A stretch of DNA of 64,000 bases from Zhouia spongiae (GCF_022760175.1 NZ_CP094326.1:3460804-3524803), one strand, 5' to 3'; positions 1 to 11,427 are shown, counted from the first letter of the stretch. Made by a program: numbers and translations. The notes: generated by a model not told the origin, from the letters alone.

Positions 1-3000
1 TGGAAAGTAGAATGTTATGTATGGTTTTGGCTTGTAACAAGACATCTAAAACAGCTGGAAATTGGTGGCTCTTTATTGAGTTAGAAGATTTCTCTGTCGA
101 AGAACTATTCTCCTTAATAAAATCCACTGCCATTCCTGTATCTGATATCTGATTCAAGTTAACTGCTAGTATACAGTTTATATTGGTATGACTCCTATAA
201 CTTAGTTCATCTAAATACATGTTTGCTGCTGTGTATTCCATCTGACCTAATGAAGGCATGACACTTGACAAAGATGAACAGCTAACCAAATAATTTATTT
301 TAATTGATTCAGCCAGGTTAAGTAAATGCTCTACCCCAAGTACTTTTGGCCGAACCACTTGAACTATATCTTTATTTGTTTTATCATTTATTGCACTTTT
401 AGCAGCAACTCCCGCTGAGTGAAGAACCATCTCAATAGTATTTATACCATTGTTCTCCAATATTTTTTCTATACTACCTACGGCATCTATCAAACCAATG
501 TCTATTGATTCATATATAATTTTATGCCCAGTCTCTATCAGATTATTCAATCGAGTTTTATACTCCTCTTTTAAGTTTGATTTCTTTGTTCGACCTAAAA
601 GAATAATCGTACATTTTTCCTCTTTTTGTGTTAAGTAATTTGCATAAGCATAGCCTACTCCGCCAAGGCCCCCAGTGATCATAAATACTGGATTATTGGA
701 TCGGCTACTTTTTTTATCTAAAAAATTCTCTTTGGAAAAAGCTACTTGCTGGTACTTTGGAATCCACTTATATTTACCTCTTACAGCTATGATCTCTTTT
801 TCTTTATTTCCCAATATGGTTGAGATTAAAGCTTCATTATAGACCAAACCTATTGATGATAAATCAACATGATATGCTGTGGTATCCATTGAAAAATACT
901 CAAACGGTATAGATTTTGTTACTCCTGAGACAATTGAAGGCTTTTCCTCTAAAACTTCATTACCTATTACTTCATAGTTGTCATATGTAACTGAAATAAA
1001 TTTAGGAATCCTATTATGAGTTTTTAATGCCCAATCAAATGTATTTCTAATGGCTAATATATCTAAACAAGGGTTATCAATATCTACGGTTGATGAAATG
1101 TAGATAACAAGATCTAATGGCTTATTACGTGTTTTTTCATTCAATACTTTATCTATATGAGATGCATCACCCATATCAAACCTAAGGTCTGATATTATTT
1201 TATTGCTTTGCTGATCAACCACATAGTCTATGTGATCACAATATTTTTTTAAATTATTAATTAAATCTAAAACATTACTCTTGTTTCTATCCTTTTCGTT
1301 TACCAGTATTAATATATTCTTATGCCTTAAATCTTCTACTCCTCCAATTGTTGATGGTATCTTTATTCTTTCCCATGAACGTTCATAATATATTTCTTCA
1401 ATCGAATTGTACTTCTTAACAACCTGAGGACTCCCCATTTCCAACCAGCATGTCTTATTATTAAACTGATAAGTAGGCAAACTTGTAAGCTTGTTTGCAT
1501 GTTTAAATAGTTTTAAATCGTTGGGTTTCTCTACAATCCCTAAGGTCCAAAACTTTGCTAATATATCCTCCTTGTTATTAAGCTTTTTAATGGTTTGAGT
1601 ATTTTCCTTTTTTGACGGTAGTAAATGTACCGTATGAATTGTTTTCTTTGAATTATTCCTTTTGTATTTGTCTACAAAAGAACTAAGCCCTTTCCCTAAA
1701 CCAACCTCTATGAAATTAACTTTATTATTAAAATACTCCGATAGACTATGAATACCTTTCGAAAATTGAACAGCATTTCGAAGTTGATCACTCCAATAAC
1801 TTACTTTACTAACTTCTTCTTTGGCTATCTCTCCATTTAGGTTAGTAGCAAAATACTTTGTGGGTGTATTTAATTCAATAGTATCAAATACCCTTTCAAA
1901 TTTAATTGATGCTTCCTCCATCATTCTTGAATGATAGGCATGAGAGGTGTTTAACACAACCGATGAAATAGAGTGTTCATCTAAAAATAATTTAAGCGTG
2001 TTAATATTAGTGTCACTACCCGTGACTACTATATCTTCTATTGAATTAATCGCTGCAATTTCACACTCATGAGTCTCTACAATGGTACGAATAGATTCTT
2101 CCTGAGTATTTACAGCCAACATGCTTCCTAATTCCATAGACTGCATTAACTCGCCTCTAGCTATTACAACCTTTATTGCGTCTTCTAAGCTAAATACACC
2201 TGATAAGGTCGCTGCAACATACTCACCCAGACTATGTCCTATATAACCATCTGCCCGAATACCTAGTTTTTCAATATACTCAGCAAATGCATACTCTATA
2301 ATAAATATTGATATCTGTGCCCATCTAGTTTCATTTATATCATATTGTTCATTCCCCAATTCAGGATACATGACATCATAAAGGTCTACCTCTAAATGTT
2401 CATTTGCTAGAGCTATTAACTTATCTATGCTCGCTTTAAAATATGGATCGTTATCATACAGTTCCTTTCCCATACAAGGATATTGTGATCCTTGTCCAGG
2501 AAACATAAATACTATTTTATTTTTTTGCTCTGTATTTATCCGTTTAGTTGAGCCGTATTGCTGTAAATTGTTAAGTAACTCTTTGATATCTTTTCCACAA
2601 TAAGCACTTCTATAATTATAATGCTCTCGCTTTTCTTGTAAAGTAAATGCTAAATCTTCAATTCTTAAATCTTCATGTGCCTCTCCTAATAACTTTATCA
2701 ATTCTTGTTTATAAAACTCTAGAGACTCCTTGCTTTTGGCTGAGATTGGAACAACATAATTTACAAATTCATTATCCCCCTTCTTTGAAGGTAGATTAGT
2801 TGTTTTACTTTCCGATTCACTTTTGATACCTGGAAGATAATCCCCTATAACAACATGGGCATTGGTCCCACCTACACCAAATGAACTTACACCGATAATT
2901 CGTTGATCATAAAGACTTGATCCCCAAGACCTATTCTGTTTTACTATCTCGAAATTTGTTTGATCTAGGTTTAATTTAGGATTGGGTACATTAAAATTCG

Positions 3001-6000
3001 GCTGACCAGGGATAATATCATTCTGTAACATCAAACAAGCCTTTATAAGTCCTGCTGTTCCTGCTGCGGTTTTGGAATGACCTATATTTGCCTTAACCGC
3101 ACCTAATACTGTTTTATGCCCTGGCTTACTACCTCTCTCTTTTAAACTATTAAATTCAAATGCCTCCTTTAACGCTTGCACCTCTATTGGATCTCCCAAA
3201 TTAGTGGCTGTCCCATGACACTCTACATATCCAATTTGATCCGAAGATACTCCTGCCATTCTTTGAGCATTTATAATACATTCTGCTTGACCCGCAACTG
3301 ATGGGGCTGTAAAGCCCGTTTTGCGAGCACCATCATTATTACTTGCATAACCCTTAATAACACCTATTATGTTATCTTCATCTTTAATTGCATCCTCTAA
3401 ACGCTTTAGCAACACGACTCCTACTCCTGAACTTTCTACAGAACCTGATGCTGTTTCGTCAAATGTCCTACAATGACCATCCTTTGATAACACCATACCT
3501 TCTTGATAGGTATATCCAATTTGATTGGGTTTAACAAATGTTACCCCTCCTGCCAAAGCCATCTCACATGTCCCTAACTGTAAACTTTTACACGCTTCTA
3601 CTACCGATACCAATCCAGTAGAACATGCAGTATTTATTGAATTTGATGGACCGGATAAGTCTAACCTATAAGAGGTCATAGTAGCCAAAGCATCTTTAGT
3701 ACTAGAATTGGCTGCCTCCCAAAGATTAATTTCAGAAGCCTGTTTTCCATTTAATATATTATCGTAGAAATAATTATTATTCCCACTTCCTGCAAATACA
3801 CCTATATTAGCTTCTTTTCGTAAGTGAATATATCCTGATGACTCCAACACAAACCAACAATGCTCTATAAATTTACGTATTTGAGGATCTATCAATTTTG
3901 CCTCATTAGGTGAAATATCCCAAAACAAGGGATCAAATTGATCTATATCTTTAACATGTCCTGATACTGGTATATAGTCAGGGTCTTCAAACAATAAAAG
4001 ATCCGATCCTAACTTCTCACATTCTTCCCGACTATAAGAACGAACGCCTTCATCCTGGTTTTTAATCAAATCCCAAAACTCAGTAACATTATCCACTCCA
4101 CTGAAAGCTCCTGACATCCCTATTATAGCTACCTCATGACTATCTGTTTGAATATTCCTTTGAAGTTTATATTCTGTTAATCTTTCCGGATTAACACTCT
4201 CAACTAGCCTTTTAATAGTATGATTTTTAAACAATTCAGGGATGGTGATATTTTTAAATTCTAAAAAATTAGATAAACCATTTTTAAGCTTGATAATCAA
4301 TAATGAGTTCCCTCCTAATTCAAAAAAACTCTTATTTATACTAATTACACTTTTATTTACCCCTAATACATCTGACCATAGCTCTACAATACGATCCTCA
4401 AGATCATTTGATGGTGCTATATAACCATCATTCGTTTCCTCTTTAAGTTCTGATAAAGCTTTCTTATCAATCTTACCATTTGAGGTTAAAGGCATGGCCT
4501 CTAAGCTTACAAACAACGAAGGAACCATATAATCAGGTAAAGTCTTTGATAGTGCTTCTCTTAATTTATCGATCTTCAAACCTTGACTAGGTTCCACATC
4601 TTGGGAGGGAACCACATACCCCACCAATTGCTTATTCCCTGAGGCATCTTCCTTGGCCAATACCACACTCGAACTTACTTGATCTTGTTGGTTTAACACT
4701 GATTCAATCTCTCCCAACTCTATCCTAAAACCTCTGATTTTTACTTGGTCATCTAGTCTACCTAAAAACTCAATGTTCCCATCTGATAAATATCGGCCAA
4801 CATCACCTGTCCTATATAACCTTTCTCCATTTTCAGGGTGGATTATAAAACTTGATACTGTCTTTTTTTTATCTCGCCAATACCCTAATGCCAAACCTTT
4901 ACCCCCAATATATAAGTCTCCAGGAACCCACTGTGGACAAACCGTTAAATCGGGTTTCAACACATAAAAACTCTGATTAGCCAAAGGTTTACCATAAGGA
5001 ATGCTTTTCCAATCAGCTCCTACCTGCCCTATTGGATAGTATATTGACCAAATTGATGCTTCAGTCGCACCTCCAAGACTAATCACTTCTACTCCCGGAC
5101 ATAAATCCTTTATCCTATCCGGTAAATTTACTGGTATCCAATCTCCACTTAATAAGACTTTCCTTAATGAGGACAATTTGTTATTCCCTCCATTGTACTC
5201 CACTAACATTTGTAACTGCGCTGGTACACTATTCCAAATTGTTATGTTCTCTTTTTCTATATAACTTTCCCAAGCTTTAGGATCTTTTTGCTCCGACGAT
5301 TTAGGTATTACTATGGTACCACCTGCTGACAAAATTCCAAACACATCATAAACAGATAAATCAAAACTTAAAGAAGATATAGCAAAACAGCTGTCCTCTT
5401 CTGTTATACCAAATCTTGAATTAATATCCAATATTGTATTTACTGCCCCTTGATGATCTATCATAACCCCTTTAGGTTCTCCTGATGAGCCAGAGGTAAA
5501 TATTACATATGCCAAATCTTCTACTCCCTGATTAGCTATATTTTTTACTTTAGCCCTGTTTTCAAACTGCATCTCATCAAAAATCAATGTTTGTATCGAA
5601 TTTGGAAGGCTCAAGTCATCTAAAATAGAAGATAAACTAACAACTATGCTAACCTCTCCTATCTCAAGCAGGTGTAAAATCCTCTGTTTAGGAAGCGAAG
5701 CATCTATTGGCATGTAAGCAGCTCCCGAAAATTGAACTCCCATTGCTGTTACTACCTGTTCCCAACCTTTATCCATGATTATAGCTATAAGATGGTTTGG
5801 TTTCGCTCCTCTATACTTTAATTCTTCTCCTACTTCTACACTTTTCTGATATAACTCAAGATAACTAATCGTTTTTGTACTTGTTCGTATTGCCGCTTTT
5901 TCACCTCTTATCCTTACTTGTTCTATGAAAGGTTCATGGATTAATTTATTTGGATATTCTTTGGTTGAGTTATTAGCCTCTGATTGAATAGAAACTTGAT

Positions 6001-9000
6001 GCCTTGGTAATAATTCTATCTGTCTGGAATCCCATAGGTCTTTATCCTCTATAAATCCTGTTAACAATCTTTCAAAAGCTCCAAACATGTCTTCTAACAT
6101 GCCTTCGGGAAACAACTCTTTAACCGAGTCCCAATCAATCTGAAGACCTCCGTTTTTTTCTATTATTTTACAATCGATCCACACCTGAGGTGTTTGAGTT
6201 ATTGCATAAGAATGCTTAATATCATAAAGTACTTTTTCGTGAGATGATCTTTCTAATTGACTTAATCCATCTTCGTTAAGATCAATACCTAAAGTACTGG
6301 TTACAACTATCGGCATAGTAACAGTATATCCAGTTGATTGAGATAACTTACGTTGAACTTCAATCCCATTAAAGTGTCTATTTTCCAAATCACTCCATAA
6401 CTGAAACTGAGTATCCTTTAACCTTGACTTAAAATCTTTTGGCTTGCGATAATCGATCTCTAATAAGTTTAGGGATGTAAAATCTCCTATGATTCGATTA
6501 ACTTCTTCATGAAAAGGTAAACGGTTAAATAAAGTTAGATTCAAGGTAAAGTGTTCTAATTTATTCCATCGATGCATTATCTCTGCAAAACATTGTATAA
6601 TAAATACAGTAGGAGTAACTCCAGCTGAGCTTATAACATCCTTTAATATACCCCATTTTAAACTTGATAACTCAAAACGTTGTTTTCTAAATTTAACATT
6701 TCCTATTTCACTTGGTAATTTAGCTAATGGTAATTCAGGAGCCTTAGGAATCTCATTAATCCTATCAAGCCAGTATTGTTTTGAATCATTATATAATTTT
6801 GTACTTTTCAAGGATTGCTCTGCTATTACATAATCTCTAAAACTAAGCGCTAGTTTAGGGGGGTTAAAACTAATATCTTTATAAAAGCTTAATATTTCTT
6901 TCATAAAAATTCCATAACTCGACGCATCAAATATTAATCCATCTATACTGGAAAGTAGTTTATAAGTTCCATCCCGGAATATACATACACTTATATCAAA
7001 CAAAGGCCATTCATGGCCACTAAATAATTGATGAGAAAGCTTATCACGAAGCAATAGAAACAATTGTTTTTCTTCTTCTTGGGTAGTCCCCCTAAAGTCA
7101 TGGATTTGAATTTCATACGGTTCAACTTTTTCAAGTATACGTTGTTGCCCATCCTCTGTCACTACCATGCGAAGCATATCATGACGCTTTATCATATAAT
7201 TGATAACTTCATTAAGTCGTTTTATATCAAGTTCTTCAAGATAAAACTCAGAATATGCATGTGTTCCAATACCTCCTAAATCGTATAACTTGCTACGACC
7301 AATCCAATACGATTGTTGTACAGCTGTTAACGGAAACGGTTTATACTTATCTTCATCATTAAATACTAATTCAGGTAATTGTTCAATATTCGTATTAAAA
7401 TCTACTAATTTATCACACAACTTGGCTATTGTTGGACTATCGATAAACACCTTTAAAGGCAACTCTAGTTTTAAGTCTTTACGGATTCTTAAAAGGACCT
7501 GAGTAGCAATTAGTGAATGACCACCAAGTTCAAAGAAATTATCATTAATTCCCACCTTTTCAACTCCTAATAACTCTTGCCAAATTATAGCAAGATTCTT
7601 CTCTATTTCCGTCTTGGGAGGAACATATTCATTGGTCATTTGAAGATTACCTTGCGGATCCGGTAAAGCTTTCTTATCAATCTTACCATTTGAGGTTAAA
7701 GGCATAGCCTCTAAGCTTACAAACAACGAAGGAACCATATAATCAGGTAAAGTCTTTGATAGTGCTTCTCTTAGTTTCTCGATCTTCAAACCTTGACTAG
7801 CATCCACATCTTGGGAAGGAACCACATACCCCACCAATTGCTTATTTCCTGTGGCATCTTCCTTGGCCAATACCACACCCAAACTTACTTGATCTTGTTG
7901 GTTTAACACTGATTCAATCTCTCCCAACTCTATCCTAAAACCTCTGATTTTTACTTGGTCATCTAGTCTACCGATAAACTCAATGTTCCCATCTGGTAAA
8001 TATCTAGCCAAATCTCCCGTCTTATAAAGTCTTGAATTTGGATCTTTACTAAATGGATCCTTTATGAATTTTTTACGCGTCAAATCAGGCTGATTCAAAT
8101 AGCCTCGAGCTAATCCATTTCCCGAAATACATAACTCTCCAACAACTCCGATCGGAACAGACTTTTGGGTTTTATCAAGAATGTAGACTCGAACATTAGA
8201 AATAGGCGTACCGATTAAAGAAGATAATTTAGAATCATTTATTTCATATGAGGTCGAAACTACTGTGTTCTCGGTAGGTCCATAATTATTTATCAATTTA
8301 AAACTAAACTTATCTATATTTAAACCCTTCGTTTTAAATCTATCTCCTCCTATCAACAAATAAGTAAGACTTGTATTTTCTATCCAACTTTGACTTAATA
8401 TCGTTTCAGCTATAGCTGTAGGCATAAAACAATGACTAACGTCATTTGCATCTAAAAAATTTAATACTTTTTTTGTGTCCAAAAGAGATTCCTTCTTTAC
8501 AATGTAAAGAGATGCTCCACATGTTAAATATGGCCAAATTTCCCAAATACTCGCATCAAAAGCTATATTTGCCAACTGTGTTGAGTTTGATTTTTCAGAG
8601 ACTTTAAATTTACTAGTATGCCATTGAATCAAATTCTGGACACTCTCATGCTCCACCATAACTCCTTTGGGATTGCCTGTTGAACCCGAGGTATATATAA
8701 CATATGCCAGGTTATTTCCCTTAACTCCTGTTTCAATATTTGTTCTAGGAGCTTTGGCTATCTTTTCCCATTCAGAATCAAGATAAATAATCTCTGAATT
8801 TGTTTTTGGCAACTCTATTTGTTCTTGTGTTAAAACTATAGCACAATTCGTGTCTTTAAACATGTAAGAGATTCTCTCCTCTGGATAGGTCGGATCAATA
8901 GGTACATAAGCGCCTCCTGCCTTTAGTATTCCTAACAATCCTACTATCATTTCCAATGAACGCTCTACACAAATACCTACTAAACTTTCCGCCTTTACGC

Positions 9001-10492
9001 CTTTACTCTGTAAATAATACGCTAGTTGATTTGACCTTTCATTTAACTCTCGGTAAGTCAAAGAATCACCTTCAAATACCACGGCCACATTATCTGGAGT
9101 CTTTTCTGACTGATCCTCAAATAATTGATGAATACATTTTTCCTTAGGATAATCTACTTGGGTGTCATTCCATTCACCTATAATCATCCTTTTTTCATCA
9201 TCAGTAACTGATTCTAAATCCTTGATTTTTAATTTAACATTATTTGCAATTGTTAAAACCAAATACTTGTAGTACCGAACTATTTGGCGTATGAAATCTT
9301 CATTAAATAATTTTTCATTGAAATAAATTGCCGAAATAAATCCATTACTAAATGGATCATAGACAAAGTTTATATCATCACCTGTATCCAGCCCTAAAGA
9401 GCCTATTGTTTCTACATCACAGTTATTAAGATTTAAGGATTCAAATTCAAATCTTGTTTGAGAAAATGATATATTGGCTTTTCTCGTTCTGTTTCTTTTA
9501 TTAGCATTAAGTATATCAATTATATCCAAATAAGATATATTGGTGTTTTTTAAATCCTTTTTCCGTTGATCATTAACATTATAAATTAATTCTTTGATTG
9601 ACAATTCATCATTCAAATTAAATAAAAACGGTAAAATTTTAACAAAATTCCCTGTGTTATTGTGAAGCTTTCCTTTTCTAGCATTAAAACCATAATTTAC
9701 AATTACCTCTTTCTGTTTCCAGTATTTATATAACAAAATACCAAACACTGTCTTCATAAACAAAAACGGAGTTGTTCTATAAGTTCTGGCTGCTATTTTG
9801 ATTGCAGAAGTATATTTTTCTTCAAATAGAAACTTAAAAACCCCCCTAGTATCAAGATTTAAATTTAATTGGGTTGTACCAAAATCTAATTTTACATTTG
9901 CATTATTTAGTTTATTTTTCCAATAACTTATACTTGAAAAATTACTATTAGAATTACATACATAATCATTTAACTGTATTTGTGGAAATTTATCATTTAA
10001 ACTATCCTCACCATAATTATAGGCTAATGACAAGCCTTTACAATATAAATCAGCAGTAACCCCATCTGTTAAAATATGATGTTGTATATACCCGTAGAAA
10101 AATATATTTGGTGAATATCTAATCAAAATGGATCTAACAGAACCTTCAAGCTCTAATTTAAATGGTTTTTGGCTTTTCTCAATTAATATAGATTCTGGCG
10201 AACTCTTTGATACCTTCTCTTTAGTTAAATCTATATATTCGAAATGATTTGAGTCTGGCTCTCCTACAATATATTGATAGGGAATACCATCTAAGACCTT
10301 AAATCTAAGTCTACCAACTGTATAGAAGTGATTTTTTACAGCATAATCACTCCTAATAAAATTCTCAACATTTAAGTCCCCCATTATTTTGACAAAAAAA
10401 CCAGCATTATAGTCAGAACTCTTAGGGTCAATACAGTAATCTAACCATAAACCTTCTTGCTCTTTTGTTAATTTAAAAAACTTTAAACTCAT
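1..10492 (-). CDS. Hybrid NRPS-PKS megasynthase, N-terminal part (C-A-PCP-Cy-A-PCP-KS-AT-KR), partial
   Basis: An uninterrupted minus-strand frame of about 3497 codons runs off the left edge. The ATG at 10492 is directly preceded by an in-frame TAA, so the start is firm. Domains in order: condensation (HHxxxDG as HHILTDG, residue ~136), adenylation, carrier (GGHS, Ser993), heterocyclisation (DxxxxDxxS as DGLIFDASS, plus a Cy1-type LTAVQQSYWIGR), adenylation, carrier (GGNS, Ser2063), ketosynthase (TACSTG, Cys2290, both His motifs present), acyltransferase (GHSLGE, Ser2754; HAYH, a malonyl-type signature) and a ketoreductase (GGLGGVG; Tyr near 232-234) that is cut by the window edge. By alignment to the PheA positions I read the A1 code as DAWCLGNVVK (Leu-like) and the A2 code as DLYNLSLIWK (Cys). 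Inferred product: an acyl- or peptidyl-Leu-thiazoline extended by one malonate and ketoreduced. The upstream acyl donor, the ACP and the release domain lie outside the window. Confidence 0.93.
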   Translation of the reverse strand, partial: MSLKFFKLTKEQEGLWLDYCIDPKSSDYNAGFFVKIMGDLNVENFIRSDYAVKNHFYTVGRLRFKVLDGIPYQYIVGEPDSNHFEYIDLTKEKVSKSSPESILIEKSQKPFKLELEGSVRSILIRYSPNIFFYGYIQHHILTDGVTADLYCKGLSLAYNYGEDSLNDKFPQIQLNDYVCNSNSNFSSISYWKNKLNNANVKLDFGTTQLNLNLDTRGVFKFLFEEKYTSAIKIAARTYRTTPFLFMKTVFGILLYKYWKQKEVIVNYGFNARKGKLHNNTGNFVKILPFLFNLNDELSIKELIYNVNDQRKKDLKNTNISYLDIIDILNANKRNRTRKANISFSQTRFEFESLNLNNCDVETIGSLGLDTGDDINFVYDPFSNGFISAIYFNEKLFNEDFIRQIVRYYKYLVLTIANNVKLKIKDLESVTDDEKRMIIGEWNDTQVDYPKEKCIHQLFEDQSEKTPDNVAVVFEGDSLTYRELNERSNQLAYYLQSKGVKAESLVGICVERSLEMIVGLLGILKAGGAYVPIDPTYPEERISYMFKDTNCAIVLTQEQIELPKTNSEIIYLDSEWEKIAKAPRTNIETGVKGNNLAYVIYTSGSTGNPKGVMVEHESVQNLIQWHTSKFKVSEKSNSTQLANIAFDASIWEIWPYLTCGASLYIVKKESLLDTKKVLNFLDANDVSHCFMPTAIAETILSQSWIENTSLTYLLIGGDRFKTKGLNIDKFSFKLINNYGPTENTVVSTSYEINDSKLSSLIGTPISNVRVYILDKTQKSVPIGVVGELCISGNGLARGYLNQPDLTRKKFIKDPFSKDPNSRLYKTGDLARYLPDGNIEFIGRLDDQVKIRGFRIELGEIESVLNQQDQVSLGVVLAKEDATGNKQLVGYVVPSQDVDASQGLKIEKLREALSKTLPDYMVPSLFVSLEAMPLTSNGKIDKKALPDPQGNLQMTNEYVPPKTEIEKNLAIIWQELLGVEKVGINDNFFELGGHSLIATQVLLRIRKDLKLELPLKVFIDSPTIAKLCDKLVDFNTNIEQLPELVFNDEDKYKPFPLTAVQQSYWIGRSKLYDLGGIGTHAYSEFYLEELDIKRLNEVINYMIKRHDMLRMVVTEDGQQRILEKVEPYEIQIHDFRGTTQEEEKQLFLLLRDKLSHQLFSGHEWPLFDISVCIFRDGTYKLLSSIDGLIFDASSYGIFMKEILSFYKDISFNPPKLALSFRDYVIAEQSLKSTKLYNDSKQYWLDRINEIPKAPELPLAKLPSEIGNVKFRKQRFELSSLKWGILKDVISSAGVTPTVFIIQCFAEIMHRWNKLEHFTLNLTLFNRLPFHEEVNRIIGDFTSLNLLEIDYRKPKDFKSRLKDTQFQLWSDLENRHFNGIEVQRKLSQSTGYTVTMPIVVTSTLGIDLNEDGLSQLERSSHEKVLYDIKHSYAITQTPQVWIDCKIIEKNGGLQIDWDSVKELFPEGMLEDMFGAFERLLTGFIEDKDLWDSRQIELLPRHQVSIQSEANNSTKEYPNKLIHEPFIEQVRIRGEKAAIRTSTKTISYLELYQKSVEVGEELKYRGAKPNHLIAIIMDKGWEQVVTAMGVQFSGAAYMPIDASLPKQRILHLLEIGEVSIVVSLSSILDDLSLPNSIQTLIFDEMQFENRAKVKNIANQGVEDLAYVIFTSGSSGEPKGVMIDHQGAVNTILDINSRFGITEEDSCFAISSLSFDLSVYDVFGILSAGGTIVIPKSSEQKDPKAWESYIEKENITIWNSVPAQLQMLVEYNGGNNKLSSLRKVLLSGDWIPVNLPDRIKDLCPGVEVISLGGATEASIWSIYYPIGQVGADWKSIPYGKPLANQSFYVLKPDLTVCPQWVPGDLYIGGKGLALGYWRDKKKTVSSFIIHPENGERLYRTGDVGRYLSDGNIEFLGRLDDQVKIRGFRIELGEIESVLNQQDQVSSSVVLAKEDASGNKQLVGYVVPSQDVEPSQGLKIDKLREALSKTLPDYMVPSLFVSLEAMPLTSNGKIDKKALSELKEETNDGYIAPSNDLEDRIVELWSDVLGVNKSVISINKSFFELGGNSLLIIKLKNGLSNFLEFKNITIPELFKNHTIKRLVESVNPERLTEYKLQRNIQTDSHEVAIIGMSGAFSGVDNVTEFWDLIKNQDEGVRSYSREECEKLGSDLLLFEDPDYIPVSGHVKDIDQFDPLFWDISPNEAKLIDPQIRKFIEHCWFVLESSGYIHLRKEANIGVFAGSGNNNYFYDNILNGKQASEINLWEAANSSTKDALATMTSYRLDLSGPSNSINTACSTGLVSVVEACKSLQLGTCEMALAGGVTFVKPNQIGYTYQEGMVLSKDGHCRTFDETASGSVESSGVGVVLLKRLEDAIKDEDNIIGVIKGYASNNDGARKTGFTAPSVAGQAECIINAQRMAGVSSDQIGYVECHGTATNLGDPIEVQALKEAFEFNSLKERGSKPGHKTVLGAVKANIGHSKTAAGTAGLIKACLMLQNDIIPGQPNFNVPNPKLNLDQTNFEIVKQNRSWGSSLYDQRIIGVSSFGVGGTNAHVVIGDYLPGIKSESESKTTNLPSKKGDNEFVNYVVPISAKSKESLEFYKQELIKLLGEAHEDLRIEDLAFTLQEKREHYNYRSAYCGKDIKELLNNLQQYGSTKRINTEQKNKIVFMFPGQGSQYPCMGKELYDNDPYFKASIDKLIALANEHLEVDLYDVMYPELGNEQYDINETRWAQISIFIIEYAFAEYIEKLGIRADGYIGHSLGEYVAATLSGVFSLEDAIKVVIARGELMQSMELGSMLAVNTQEESIRTIVETHECEIAAINSIEDIVVTGSDTNINTLKLFLDEHSISSVVLNTSHAYHSRMMEEASIKFERVFDTIELNTPTKYFATNLNGEIAKEEVSKVSYWSDQLRNAVQFSKGIHSLSEYFNNKVNFIEVGLGKGLSSFVDKYKRNNSKKTIHTVHLLPSKKENTQTIKKLNNKEDILAKFWTLGIVEKPNDLKLFKHANKLTSLPTYQFNNKTCWLEMGSPQVVKKYNSIEEIYYERSWERIKIPSTIGGVEDLRHKNILILVNEKDRNKSNVLDLINNLKKYCDHIDYVVDQQSNKIISDLRFDMGDASHIDKVLNEKTRNKPLDLVIYISSTVDIDNPCLDILAIRNTFDWALKTHNRIPKFISVTYDNYEVIGNEVLEEKPSIVSGVTKSIPFEYFSMDTTAYHVDLSSIGLVYNEALISTILGNKEKEIIAVRGKYKWIPKYQQVAFSKENFLDKKSSRSNNPVFMITGGLGGVGYAYANYLTQKEEKCTIILLGRTKKSNLKEEYKTRLNNLIETGHKIIYESIDIGLIDAVGSIEKILENNGINTIEMVLHSAGVAAKSAINDKTNKDIVQVVRPKVLGVEHLLNLAESIKINYLVSCSSLSSVMPSLGQMEYTAANMYLDELSYRSHTNINCILAVNLNQISDTGMAVDFIKENSSSTEKSSNSIKSHQFPAVLDVLLQAKTIHNILLS
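4454..4793. repeat. Near-identical A-domain C-terminal segment, copy 1 (module 2)
   Basis: This 340-base stretch encodes the AMP-binding C-terminal subdomain (A8-A10 region) of the Cys-type A domain. It matches 7664-8003 without indels at a constant offset of 3210; I counted about 13 mismatches. The flanking parts of the two A domains are far more divergent, so the similarity is local. Confidence 0.85.
7664..8003. repeat. Near-identical A-domain C-terminal segment, copy 2 (module 1)
   Basis: Partner of the repeat at 4454-4793, within the Leu-type A domain. The shared block covers the GRLDDQVKIRGFRIELGE motif and continues to the A10 lysine region, which lie outside the substrate pocket. Recent duplication or gene conversion between modules is the likely cause. 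Confidence 0.85.
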
Positions 10493-11427
10493 TTACTTTT
10501 TTTTATGCTTTAAATAAATCCTGTAAAGAAGGTACTCTCGAACCTAATTAAATCTCTTTTATAAAAAATAAAACATCTAACTACAGCTAAATTATTCTGG
10601 CCAAAATTTCTTTAAATCAATTAAACATTACGAATTATAAACAAAGTATGATGCGCTGATCAATATTGAACCGATTGTTATAATTAGTCAAAATCTACTT
10701 GTCATTTCTCCTTTGGTAATGAAAAACATTTCCCTTAAAGTATTTGGAAAAAATAATGCTTTAATAAGTCGTTTCTTAAGTTTTATTACAATCAATGGAA
10801 GTTTATAGAATACAATTTCAAGTTTCCAATGAAAATAATATTCAATAATTCTTGGATAATTTCACCACTTACATCCATAAATAGAAATTAATACTTTTGC
10901 TATCTGAATTTTTACTTTTCAATAAATTAAAATGCCATAGCTCTACATGAATCAAAAATAAAATTAAACTCTATAATTTTTATTCCATTTATAATGCATC
11001 CGCACTTATAATCTTCAAACTTGGAACTTTTATTCTGTCAATTACCGAAAGTATAGAGTAAATTGACCTGTCAAATATTTGAATCTAAACCTCTAAAAGA
11101 CAATGTAATCTTAAGAATGCATACATAAGACTACTTCTAATTCATTAATTCTATTGGAATAAATTTTAATTTCATTCATATATTTCGTACTACTGAGAAC
11201 GAGAGAGAATAATATTGTAATTAAATTGTGGAAAATGTGTAATTTGAAACTTTGTTTACCTGTCAAATAGTTTTAAAGGAAAGAAACTAAAAACAATAAT
11301 ATTAAATTATTAAATTTAACCCTATATTAAATAATTATTAACACATACCATTGCAATAAAAAACGCCTATTATATTCTTCTAAACAACTCACGATCACTT
11401 AATTTATAAGCTTGAAAGATCAAGTTA
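10493..11427. promoter_or_regulatory. AT-rich 935-base leader between the nusG-like gene and the NRPS-PKS gene
   Basis: I see no convincing reading frame in this stretch. It separates the antiterminator-like gene from the megasynthase start on the same strand, so it must hold the NRPS promoter, its 5' leader, or both. Two similar words, ACCTGTCAAATA, occur near 11065 and 11258; on the minus strand they read TATTTGACAGGT, which contains a TTTGACA box. No clear -7 element could be placed. Its length suits a leader on which a specialised NusG paralogue might act; that is inference. Confidence 0.35.

Noticed and set aside
450-9147. Short plus-strand frames between 450 and 9147
   Set aside because: They are antisense to the continuous NRPS-PKS frame, whose catalytic motifs are intact.
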